Of a stretch of DNA of 50,299 bases, positions 32,375-39,194 are shown one piece after another. Under the pieces are notes generated by a model that was not told where the DNA came from, did not search any database, and saw nothing but the letters and a program-made list of their open reading frames with translations. The translations under genes were made by a program, and so were the position numbers. Position 1 is the first letter of the stretch. Every line of letters starts with the position of its first letter. Source of the stretch: Pseudomonas plecoglossicida NBRC 103162 = DSM 15088 (lineage in GTDB: Bacteria > Pseudomonadota > Gammaproteobacteria > Pseudomonadales > Pseudomonadaceae); contig NZ_BBIV01000043.1 in NCBI RefSeq assembly GCF_000730665.1, forward strand, positions 1-50,299, given 5' to 3'.

Positions 32375-33570
32375 ACCACGCCCCCGGCAGCCAGGTTGGC
32401 CCGTTCGGTGGTGCTGAACCCCAGTTCGGCGAGGATGCCTTGGGTATGCTGGCCCAGCGCAGGCACGGCATCCATGCGTGGGGTGAAGGCTGCGTTGCGG
32501 CCCGGTGGCAGCAGTGACGGCAGCTTCCCGGCCGGGCTGTCCACCTCGCGCCAAGCGTCGCGGGCCTGCAACTGCGGGTGCTGCCAGACGCCGTGCATGT
32601 CGTTGACCCGGGCGTTGGCAATCTGTGCCTGCTCCAGGCGCGCGACCACTTCGTCCAGTGACAGCTCGGCGAAGCCATCGATGATGATCTGGCGTAGCAC
32701 CTCGCGGTTTTCCGAGCGCTTGAAGTTGGCACTGAAGCGGTCATCGCTGGCCAGCTCCGGGTCGAGCAGCACCTTTTCGCAGAACAGCGCCCACTCACGC
32801 TCGTTCTGCAGGCCGAGCATGATCGTGCCGCCACCGCCGGTGGGGAATGGTCCATAGGGGTAGATGGTCGAGTGCGAAGCGCCGGCGCGAGGCGGCGGTG
32901 GCGCGCCGTCGTAGGCGTAGTACATCGGGTAGCCCATCCACTCCACCAGGCTTTCCAGCATCGACACGTCGATGCGGCTGCCAACCCCGGTCTTGTCGCG
33001 CAGCATCAAGGCCGAGAGCACGCCGGTGTAGGCGTACATGCCGGCGGCAATGTCGGCGATCGAGCAGCCGGCCTTGGCCATTTCATCGTCGCCGGGGCCA
33101 CCGGTCACCGAGAGGAAGCCACCTTCGCTCTGGATCAGCAGGTCGTAGGCCTTTTTCTTTTCATACGGGCCGCCTTCGCCATAACCGGAAATGTCGCACA
33201 CGATCAGCCGCGGGTAGCGCGCATGAAGGGCTTCGAACGACAGGCCCATGCGCGCCGCCGCGCCTGGGGCGAGGTTCTGCACCAGCACATCGGCCTTGGC
33301 CAGCAGGGCGTCGAGGATGTCACCGGCGGCGTCCTGCTTGAGGTCCAGGGTGAGGCTTTCCTTGGAGCGGTTGGTCCACACGAAATGCGAGGCCAGGCCG
33401 TCGACGCGCTGGTCGTAGCCACGGGCGAAGTCGCCGCTGCCGGGGCGCTCGACCTTGATCACGCGGGCGCCGAGGTCGGCCAGCTGGCGGGTGCAGAAGG
33501 GCGCGGCGATGGCATGTTCCAGGCTGACGACGGTGATGCCGTCCAGCGGGCGGGGTGATGCTTGAGTCAT
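32371..33570 (-). CDS. ict: CaiB/BaiF family CoA-transferase, probably itaconate CoA-transferase
   Basis: The 399-residue class III CoA-transferase has the family start LDGITVVSLEHAIAAPFCTR, the segment VIKVERPGSGDFARGYD, FVWTNRSKESLTLDLK, and the catalytic Asp143 in KAYDLLIQSEGGFLS, followed by GAGTxxD-like and MYAYTGVLSALMLRDKTG motifs. It moves CoA from succinyl-CoA (or another donor) to the free acid. Position between a PrpD-type gene and citramalyl-CoA lyase equals PA0882 of P. aeruginosa, the itaconate CoA-transferase. Nine bases separate it from the PrpD gene. Family assignment is certain; the substrate comes from context. Confidence 0.88.
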   Translation of the reverse strand: MTQASPRPLDGITVVSLEHAIAAPFCTRQLADLGARVIKVERPGSGDFARGYDQRVDGLASHFVWTNRSKESLTLDLKQDAAGDILDALLAKADVLVQNLAPGAAARMGLSFEALHARYPRLIVCDISGYGEGGPYEKKKAYDLLIQSEGGFLSVTGGPGDDEMAKAGCSIADIAAGMYAYTGVLSALMLRDKTGVGSRIDVSMLESLVEWMGYPMYYAYDGAPPPPRAGASHSTIYPYGPFPTGGGGTIMLGLQNEREWALFCEKVLLDPELASDDRFSANFKRSENREVLRQIIIDGFAELSLDEVVARLEQAQIANARVNDMHGVWQHPQLQARDAWREVDSPAGKLPSLLPPGRNAAFTPRMDAVPALGQHTQGILAELGFSTTERANLAAGGVV

Positions 33571-33579
33571 GGAGTCACC

Positions 33580-34929
33580 TCAGTGCAGGTCGGCCAGGGA
33601 GCGGGCATCGCGCAGTTGCCACACGCGCTCGATCAGATCCTGGCCCTGGGCCGGGCTGCGCGCGCCGGAATACGCCAGCAGGCGCTGGAACTTGGCTTCC
33701 AGCTCCGGGCGCGACAGGGTGTTGCCAGGGTCGCCCTTGGGTTCGTCGATGGCCGCGTCGAAGGTGCGACCGTCGTTGCAGGTGACCTCGACCCGGCCCA
33801 GCCAGCGTGCCGGGTAAGCGGCGTCGACTTGCGGGTCCAGTTGCATCTGCACCTTGTCGCGAAAGGCCGCCACCTGCGGATTGGTCAGCGCCAGGTCGCG
33901 AAACTCCAGCAACTGGGCACTGCCATGCACGGCGATCAGGCCGAGCACCGTGCCCATGGAGAACTTGGCCTGGTGCACGGTGGTGGGCGTCGTGACCCGG
34001 CCCAGCACATCGATCGCACCCTGGTGCACGCGGGTCACCACCTTGGCGATCTGTGCGTGCTCCAGCCCTTCACGCGTCATCAACTGCAACAGTGCATCGG
34101 CGGCGGGGTGGGTATGGCGGCACGAGGCGTGGAACTTGAACGAGGTTTCCGCCAGCGCCCAGCGCGTGCCCAGGCGATCGCTCAGGCGCGCCGGGTCGGC
34201 ATCGCTGGACATGCCGGCGGCCAGGCCTTGTTCGCCCTCGAGGATATTGCGCGCACCGCTCAGGCCATCGGCGGTCAGGTAGGCGGCGAGCAAGCCGTCG
34301 GCAGCAGCCTTGGCGGTGTGCAACTGCTTGGAGTCGGCGGCGTCGCGCAGGAATTCCCACAAGCCGGCCGCCTGGGTGCCGGCGCTGCCCAGCAGGTTGA
34401 TGAACTGTTCCTGGTTGAAGTCCAGCAGCTTGCCTACGCCCACCGCTGCCGCCAGGGTGCCGACGGTGGCGGTGGTGTGGAAGATGCGGTAGTGCGAGCG
34501 GCCGAGGAACTCACCGATACGGATGCCCGCCTCATAGCCGGCCACCGCGGCCAGCAGCAAGTCTTGCCCGGATTTGCCAAGGTCCTGGGCCGCCGCCAGC
34601 ACGGCGGAGAACACCACGGTGGCCGGGTGCAGCACCGAGCTGTTGTGCAGGTCGTCCTGTTCGACCAGGTGCGAGGCGGCGCCATTGACCAGTGCGGCGA
34701 AGTAGGGCGATGAAGTGCGCCCGCTGGTCAGCACCCGCGCGCTGCCTTGGGCCGGCCCCATGCGCTCGGCATAGCGCTCGAACAGCGGGATCGGGTGGGC
34801 GCCCTGGCTGGCCAGGGCCGAGCCCAGCCAGTCGAGGAACAGGTCTTCGGTTCGGTCCAGCACGTGGTCCGGGATCTGTGCGTAGCGCAGGTCGGCGAGG
34901 AAGCCCGCCAGGGCTTGGGTATGTTGCAT
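33580..34929 (-). CDS. MmgE/PrpD family protein of the itaconate operon
   Basis: The 449-residue protein has the all-helical MmgE/PrpD fold, with DLFLDWLGSALASQGAHPI near the N-terminus, FAALVNGAASHLVEQDDLHN with active-site-like residues, the segment ETSFKFHASCRHTHPAADAL and a C-terminal lid domain (VTCNDGRTFDAAIDEPKGDP). This family includes 2-methylcitrate dehydratase and the cis-aconitate decarboxylase that makes itaconate. The homologue in the P. aeruginosa itaconate locus (PA0881) is not required by the three-step pathway and its role is, to my knowledge, unsettled. It may handle a side product or another C5/C6 acid. Ten bases separate it from the acyl-CoA dehydrogenase gene upstream. 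Confidence 0.9.
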   Translation of the reverse strand: MQHTQALAGFLADLRYAQIPDHVLDRTEDLFLDWLGSALASQGAHPIPLFERYAERMGPAQGSARVLTSGRTSSPYFAALVNGAASHLVEQDDLHNSSVLHPATVVFSAVLAAAQDLGKSGQDLLLAAVAGYEAGIRIGEFLGRSHYRIFHTTATVGTLAAAVGVGKLLDFNQEQFINLLGSAGTQAAGLWEFLRDAADSKQLHTAKAAADGLLAAYLTADGLSGARNILEGEQGLAAGMSSDADPARLSDRLGTRWALAETSFKFHASCRHTHPAADALLQLMTREGLEHAQIAKVVTRVHQGAIDVLGRVTTPTTVHQAKFSMGTVLGLIAVHGSAQLLEFRDLALTNPQVAAFRDKVQMQLDPQVDAAYPARWLGRVEVTCNDGRTFDAAIDEPKGDPGNTLSRPELEAKFQRLLAYSGARSPAQGQDLIERVWQLRDARSLADLH

Positions 34930-34939
34930 GGTCAGGCCC

Positions 34940-36103
34940 TCAGAAGCTGCGCGGCAGTTCGAGCAGGTGCTCGGCCACGTAGGACAGGATCAGGTTGGTG
35001 GAAATCGGCGCCACCTGGTACAGGCGGGTTTCGCGGAACTTGCGCTCGACGTCGTATTCGCAGGCGAAGCCGAAGCCGCCGTGGGTCTGCAGGCAGGCAT
35101 TGGCGGCTTCCCAGGAGGCCTTGGCCGCCAGGTACTTGGCCATGTTGGCACTGGCCCCGGCGTTCAGCCCGCTGTCGTACTCGGCGCAGGCGCGCCAGCG
35201 CATGAGGTCGGCCGCCTCGATCTCGATATGGGCCTCGGCAATCGGGAACTGCACGCCCTGGTTCTGCCCGATCGGCCGGCCGAACACCACGCGATCACGG
35301 GCATAGGCGCTGGCCTTTTGGATGAACCAGCGGCCATCACCGATGCATTCGGCGGCGATCAGCGTGCGTTCGGCGTTGAGGCCGTCGAGGATGTACCTGA
35401 AGCCTTTGCCTTCTTCGCCTATCAGGCTGCTGGCGGGGATCTCCAGGTTGTCGAAGAACAATTCGTTGGTCTCGTGGTTGACCATGTTGGCGATCGGCTG
35501 CACGGTGAGGCCGTTGCCGATGGCCTCGCGCAGGTCGACCAGGAAGATCGACATGCCTTCGGACTTTTTCTTGACCTCGGCCAAGGGCGTGGTGCGGGCC
35601 AGCAGGATCATCAGGTCGGAATGCTGGATGCGCGAGATCCACACCTTCTGGCCGTTGATCACGTATTTGTCGCCCTGGCGCACGGCGGTGGTCTTGATCT
35701 TGGTGGTGTCGGTGCCGGTGGTGGGCTCGGTGACCCCCATCGACTGCAGGCGCAGCTCGCCACTGGCAAGCTTTGGCAAGTAATGGCGCTTTTGTTCCTC
35801 GCTGCCGTGGCGCAGCAGGGTGAACATGTTGTACATCTGGCCATGCACGGTGCCGGAGTTGCCACCGCAGGCATTGACTTCTTCAAGGATCACCGAGGCC
35901 TCGGCCAGGCCAAGGCCGGAGCCGCCATATTCCTCGGGGATCATCGCCGACAGCCAGCCGGCGTCGGTCATGGCTTTGACGAAGGCTTCCGGAAAGCCCT
36001 TCTCTTCATCGATCCTGCGCCAGTAGCTGGCATCGAATTCGGCGCACAAGGCGCGCACGCCTTTGCGGATGGCAGTGAGGTCATCGCTGTCGTACGTATG
36101 CAT
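34940..36103 (-). CDS. Acyl-CoA dehydrogenase of the itaconate operon
   Basis: The 387-residue flavoenzyme has all domains of a four-subunit acyl-CoA dehydrogenase: helical N-terminal part (GWLSAMIPEEYGGSGLGLAE), FAD-binding barrel (QSMGVTEPTTGTDTTKIKTT, VINGQKVWISRIQHSDLMIL) and helical C-terminal part (DRVVFGRPIGQNQGVQFPIA, QTHGGFGFACEYDVERKFRE). It corresponds to PA0879 in the P. aeruginosa locus, whose step is not part of the basic itaconate route; oxidation of a related C5 acyl-CoA such as a methylsuccinyl or itaconyl side product is possible. It is the second gene of the operon, 21 bases behind the hydratase. The gene is intact, in contrast to the broken acyl-CoA dehydrogenase at 8212-9960. 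Confidence 0.92.
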   Translation of the reverse strand: MHTYDSDDLTAIRKGVRALCAEFDASYWRRIDEEKGFPEAFVKAMTDAGWLSAMIPEEYGGSGLGLAEASVILEEVNACGGNSGTVHGQMYNMFTLLRHGSEEQKRHYLPKLASGELRLQSMGVTEPTTGTDTTKIKTTAVRQGDKYVINGQKVWISRIQHSDLMILLARTTPLAEVKKKSEGMSIFLVDLREAIGNGLTVQPIANMVNHETNELFFDNLEIPASSLIGEEGKGFRYILDGLNAERTLIAAECIGDGRWFIQKASAYARDRVVFGRPIGQNQGVQFPIAEAHIEIEAADLMRWRACAEYDSGLNAGASANMAKYLAAKASWEAANACLQTHGGFGFACEYDVERKFRETRLYQVAPISTNLILSYVAEHLLELPRSF

Positions 36104-36124
36104 GTACAGGGTCTCTGTCAGGTA

Positions 36125-36964
36125 TCAGTCGAAAAGCACTTCGGCGCTTTGTGCCACGCCATCGGCATTGCCGGCCCACAGCCGGGCCTGGCCCGCAGCG
36201 CTGATGTGCCCGGCCACTTCGAAGGGGGTCGGCAAGGTCAGCGGTCGCACGCCGCGATAGGCGAAGTGGCGCACGCGCTTGCCAGGGTTGGCGCGGATGA
36301 ATGCGCGCAGGTTGAAGGTCGCGATCATCGGGCCATGCACCACCAGGCCGGCGTAGCCTTCGGTTTCGGTGACATAGGGGTAGTCGTAGTGGATGCGGTG
36401 GCCGTTGAAGGTCACGGCGCTGTATCGGAACAGCAGGGTCGGGGTGGGTGCGATGGCTTCGCGCCAGTCTGCCGAGGCATCGGCTGCGGCGCTGCTCAGC
36501 TTGGGCGGATTGGGTTCGCGGTAGACGATGTCCTGCTCTTCGCGCACGCACAGCTGGCCGTGTTGCGAGTATTCGTGGCGCACGGTGACGAACAGCAAGG
36601 CGCCGGTGCGGCCGTGTTTTTCCTCGATGTGCACGATGGTTGACAGGCGATGGGCTTCGGCACCGACGGTCAGTGGTGCGATGAATTCGACCCGGCCCCC
36701 GGCCCACATGCGGTTGCGGTTGTCGGCAGGGGGCAGGAAGCCGCCACGGGCGGGGTGGCCGTCGCTGCCCAGTTGCGACTCGGCCACCGGGTCCTGGAAG
36801 AAGCACCACATCCACAGCGGGGGCAGCGGTTGCCCGACGGCGGGGGCAGTTTCACCGAAGGTGGCGGCAATGCGCGTGATCAGGTTGCGGCTGAGCTCAT
36901 CGACGGCCTCTTCCGTGCGGCCGATCCAGGCACGGTAATCCGTGGGTGATTGCGTGGCAGTCAT
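36125..36964 (-). CDS. ich: MaoC-type hydratase, probably itaconyl-CoA hydratase
   Basis: The 279-residue double hot-dog protein has an N-terminal FAS1-like dehydratase half (PPLWMWCFFQDPVAESQLGS, GRVEFIAPLTVGAEAHRLST) and a C-terminal MaoC half with the hydratase motif in VTFNGHRIHYDYPYVTETEG and GLVVHGPMIATF. It fits PA0878, which adds water to itaconyl-CoA to give citramalyl-CoA. It is the first gene of the catabolic operon and divergent from the LysR regulator. Two ATGs are close together (36970 and 36964); AGAGG lies nine bases before the second and three before the first, so I chose 36964. The role is inferred from the match of the whole locus. Confidence 0.87.
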   Translation of the reverse strand: MTATQSPTDYRAWIGRTEEAVDELSRNLITRIAATFGETAPAVGQPLPPLWMWCFFQDPVAESQLGSDGHPARGGFLPPADNRNRMWAGGRVEFIAPLTVGAEAHRLSTIVHIEEKHGRTGALLFVTVRHEYSQHGQLCVREEQDIVYREPNPPKLSSAAADASADWREAIAPTPTLLFRYSAVTFNGHRIHYDYPYVTETEGYAGLVVHGPMIATFNLRAFIRANPGKRVRHFAYRGVRPLTLPTPFEVAGHISAAGQARLWAGNADGVAQSAEVLFD

Positions 36965-37024
36965 AACCATTGGCCTCTGCATTTGTTGTTATGCATTGAT
37001 CATGCGAGCTGTTTGGCATTCTGT

Positions 37025-37067
37025 GAATTTGCATTTGTGTGAAGCAGCGTTCATGTATGCTTAACGC
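37025..37067 (-). promoter_or_regulatory. LysR box between the itaconate operon and its regulator
   Basis: GCGTT (37047-37051) and AACGC (37063-37067) make a dyad with T-N11-A. GAATnnGCATTTGTGT stands directly left of it, as in the copy before dctP at 31388-31430. It begins about 60 bases before the hydratase start and lies in the divergent promoter region. Confidence 0.78.
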
Positions 37068-37087
37068 CATGTTCTTGCCTGTACCGG

Positions 37088-37164
37088 CCTCATCGCCGGC
37101 AAGCCGGCTCCCACAGTGATGGCGCTGATTTCCCTGTGGGAGCCGGCTTGCCGGCGATGAGGCC
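37088..37164. repeat. REP pair, inverted, in front of the LysR gene
   Basis: Two full REP copies (ATCGCCGGCAAGCCGGCTCC and its complement) face each other 18 bases apart. The right copy ends only 22 bases before the lysR start codon, so it must lie in the 5' leader of the regulator mRNA or over its promoter. Confidence 0.92.
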
Positions 37165-37186
37165 AGTGGCCACAACCGGAGCCTTC

Positions 37187-38080
37187 ATGCATTTCGACCT
37201 GGCTGACCTGCGGCTTTTCATTCATATCGGCGAATCCCCCAGCCTGACCCAAGGCGCTCGCCGGGCGTTCCTGTCGCCGGCTGCCGCCAGTGCGCGGATC
37301 AAGGCCCTGGAAGCACAACTCGACACGCGCCTGCTGTACCGCGACAGCCGCGGTGTCGAGCTGACCCCAGCCGGGCACAAGCTGCTGACCCATGCCCGCC
37401 TGATCATGCGCCAGGTGGACTACCTGAAAGCCGAGTTCGCCCAGTTCGGCACCGATTCGGCCGGGCATATCCGCATCTTCGCCAATACCACGGCGGTGAC
37501 CGAGTTCCTGCCCGAAGTGCTGGCCGGGTTCCTGGCCAAGCGCCCCGGGGTCACGGTCGATCTGCAGGAGCGCCTGTCGCGCGATATCGTGCGCGGCGTG
37601 CTCGATGGCAGCAGCGACATGGGCATCATCGCAGGTCCCGTGGAGGCCAGCGGCCTGCAGGTGATGCATTTCAGTACCGACCGCCTGGTGCTGATCGTGC
37701 CGGCCGGTCATGAGCTGGCGACTTGCCAGCGTGTATCGCTGAAGCAGACCCTGGCCTTCCAGCACATCGGCCTGCACGACGGCAGCACCTTGCTGAGTTT
37801 CCTGCGCGATCACGTCGAACGCATGGGCTTGACCTTGTCGCTGCGCATCCAGTTATCGAGTTTCGAGGCCATCTGCCGGCTGGTGGAGGCGGGGGTGGGG
37901 ATCGGCATCATTCCCGAATCGGCGGCGCTGCGGCACAGCCAGACCATGGGCCTGGTCACCATCAGCCTGGATGAGCCGTGGGCCGTGCGCGAGCGGAGCA
38001 TCCTGGTGCGTGAGCTGGAGGCGCTGCCCGGAACGGTGAGGGCGTTGATCGCGACCTTGATGCCAGGCGCACCGGCCTGA
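37187..38080 (+). CDS. LysR family regulator of the itaconate genes (RipR-like)
   Basis: The 297-residue protein has a LysR helix-turn-helix (DLADLRLFIHIGESPSLTQG, RRAFLSPAAASARIKALEAQ) and an effector-binding domain (about 90-290; GHIRIFANTTAVTEFLPEVL, LVEAGVGIGIIPESAALRH). It is divergent from the catabolic operon, as is PA0877/RipR in P. aeruginosa. The start MHFDLADLR at 37187 follows GGAG and was preferred over an upstream frame running through the REP repeat. Dyads with T-N11-A before both the hydratase gene and dctP are the likely binding sites, giving one regulon for uptake and breakdown. Confidence 0.88.
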   Translation: MHFDLADLRLFIHIGESPSLTQGARRAFLSPAAASARIKALEAQLDTRLLYRDSRGVELTPAGHKLLTHARLIMRQVDYLKAEFAQFGTDSAGHIRIFANTTAVTEFLPEVLAGFLAKRPGVTVDLQERLSRDIVRGVLDGSSDMGIIAGPVEASGLQVMHFSTDRLVLIVPAGHELATCQRVSLKQTLAFQHIGLHDGSTLLSFLRDHVERMGLTLSLRIQLSSFEAICRLVEAGVGIGIIPESAALRHSQTMGLVTISLDEPWAVRERSILVRELEALPGTVRALIATLMPGAPA

Positions 38081-38095
38081 AGCGGTTTCGAGCCG

Positions 38096-38580
38096 TCAGA
38101 AGAAACTGCGTTGGGCCTTGAGCGTCACCATGCTCTCGCAATAGGTATTCATGCCCGCATAGGCTTCGCAGCCACCGCCATCGAGGTCGGAGTTGCTGTA
38201 GATCAGGTTGAGGTCGAGCCCCAGCCACGGCCGCGACAGCTCCAGCGACCAGTCCGAAAACCCGTTCACCTGGCTGCCGTCGCCGATGGTGAAGGGCGTG
38301 CCCAGGCGGTGGTGGGCCATCTTGACGGTGAGGTCGACGTCGAACAGGGGCAGTTGGCCGAGGTCGGCTGGCCGAAGTACCAGCCGCTTGGGTGGCTGAG
38401 GTCGAGGCCACCGTGGAAGGCGCCGACCGCGCTCGGCGAGATCAGCCCCTGGGCCATGGTGCGCGACGCGCTGGTGCCGAGCTTGAAATCGAAGTCGCCC
38501 AGTTGACGTTGGATCTGCTGGGCCAGCAGCGCCGGGCTGAAGAGCAGGGCTGCACCCAGCAACAGCAGGGGCCTGGTCAT
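38096..38580 (-). pseudogene. Broken TorF-type putative porin gene (internal deletion with frameshift)
   Basis: The first frame (38580 to about 38370) encodes a signal peptide (LLLLGAALLFSPALLAQ) and the first strands of an outer-membrane barrel, ending LDLSHPSGWYFGQ. The second frame (about 38360-38096) resumes with LFDVDLTVKMAHHRLGTPFT and ends FSDWSLELSRPWLGLDLNLI ... LKAQRSFF, the normal C-terminal strand ending in Phe. TorF family (Gcw_chp) proteins have about 220-240 residues; here roughly 160 remain and the middle strands are missing. TGGCCGA occurs twice near the junction (38355-38361 and 38369-38375), possibly the deletion site. No functional barrel can be made. Confidence 0.75.
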
Positions 38581-38659
38581 GGTCACCGTCCTGGAAGGCT
38601 TGCACTTGAGCGGCAAAGCATACCTGGGTTGGCCGGTAGGGCAAACCGCGGGGCGTGAC

Positions 38660-39037
38660 TTACAGCCGTTGGGAGATTTCGATCAGGTTGAAATCCGGGT
38701 CGCGTACATAGACGGAGAGAATCGCCCCGGTCGCACCGGTTCTCTGGATCGGGCCCTCCAGGATCGGCCATTGTGCGTGCTGCAGATGGGCGATCACCTG
38801 CTCGATGCCGATGCTGGCGATGAAGCACAGGTCGAGCGCGCCGGGCACGGGCAGATGGGCCTTGGGTTCGAATTCGTGGCCGCGCAGATGGATGTTGATC
38901 TTCTGGTTGCCGTAGCGCAGCGCCAGCCGCCCGGCACCGAAGGTTTCCAGTTGCATGCCCAGTACCCGGGTATAGAAGTCGGTGCAGGCATCCACGTCGC
39001 AGGTGGTGAGCACCAGATGGTCAAGGTGATCGAGCAT
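38660..39037 (-). CDS. VOC (glyoxalase/dioxygenase fold) family protein
   Basis: The 125-residue protein has the two-module VOC fold: LDHLDHLVLTTCDVDACTDF with the first metal His, LRYGNQKINIHLRGHEF with a second His, LDLCFIASIGIEQVIAHLQH and the C-terminal strand YVRDPDFNLIEISQ with the metal Glu. The metal set His/His/Glu agrees with members that bind Fe, Mn or Zn. The frame extends upstream without homology, so the start MLDHLDH at 39037 was used. The P. aeruginosa itaconate locus contains a VOC gene (PA0880) that is missing inside the operon here; this gene about 2 kb away may be its displaced relative, but the family is common and this is a guess. Confidence 0.85.
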   Translation of the reverse strand: MLDHLDHLVLTTCDVDACTDFYTRVLGMQLETFGAGRLALRYGNQKINIHLRGHEFEPKAHLPVPGALDLCFIASIGIEQVIAHLQHAQWPILEGPIQRTGATGAILSVYVRDPDFNLIEISQRL

Positions 39038-39194
39038 TGGCAACCTCAGGGCTGGGGGACTGATCTGGCTCAGTCCGGCCCGGGCCATGATAGTGTACGC
39101 TGCGAGACTTTCGACAACCGTGAAGGTGACCGTGTGGAAAGCCCAGCCTTTGCTAACCTTGTATTCCACGCGGTGTGGCCCTGAGGGAACTGTG

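Noticed and set aside
34928..36643. Plus-strand open frame of 571 codons antisense to the acyl-CoA dehydrogenase and hydratase genes
   Set aside because: Shadow frame; the minus-strand proteins have complete family motifs in the same DNA.
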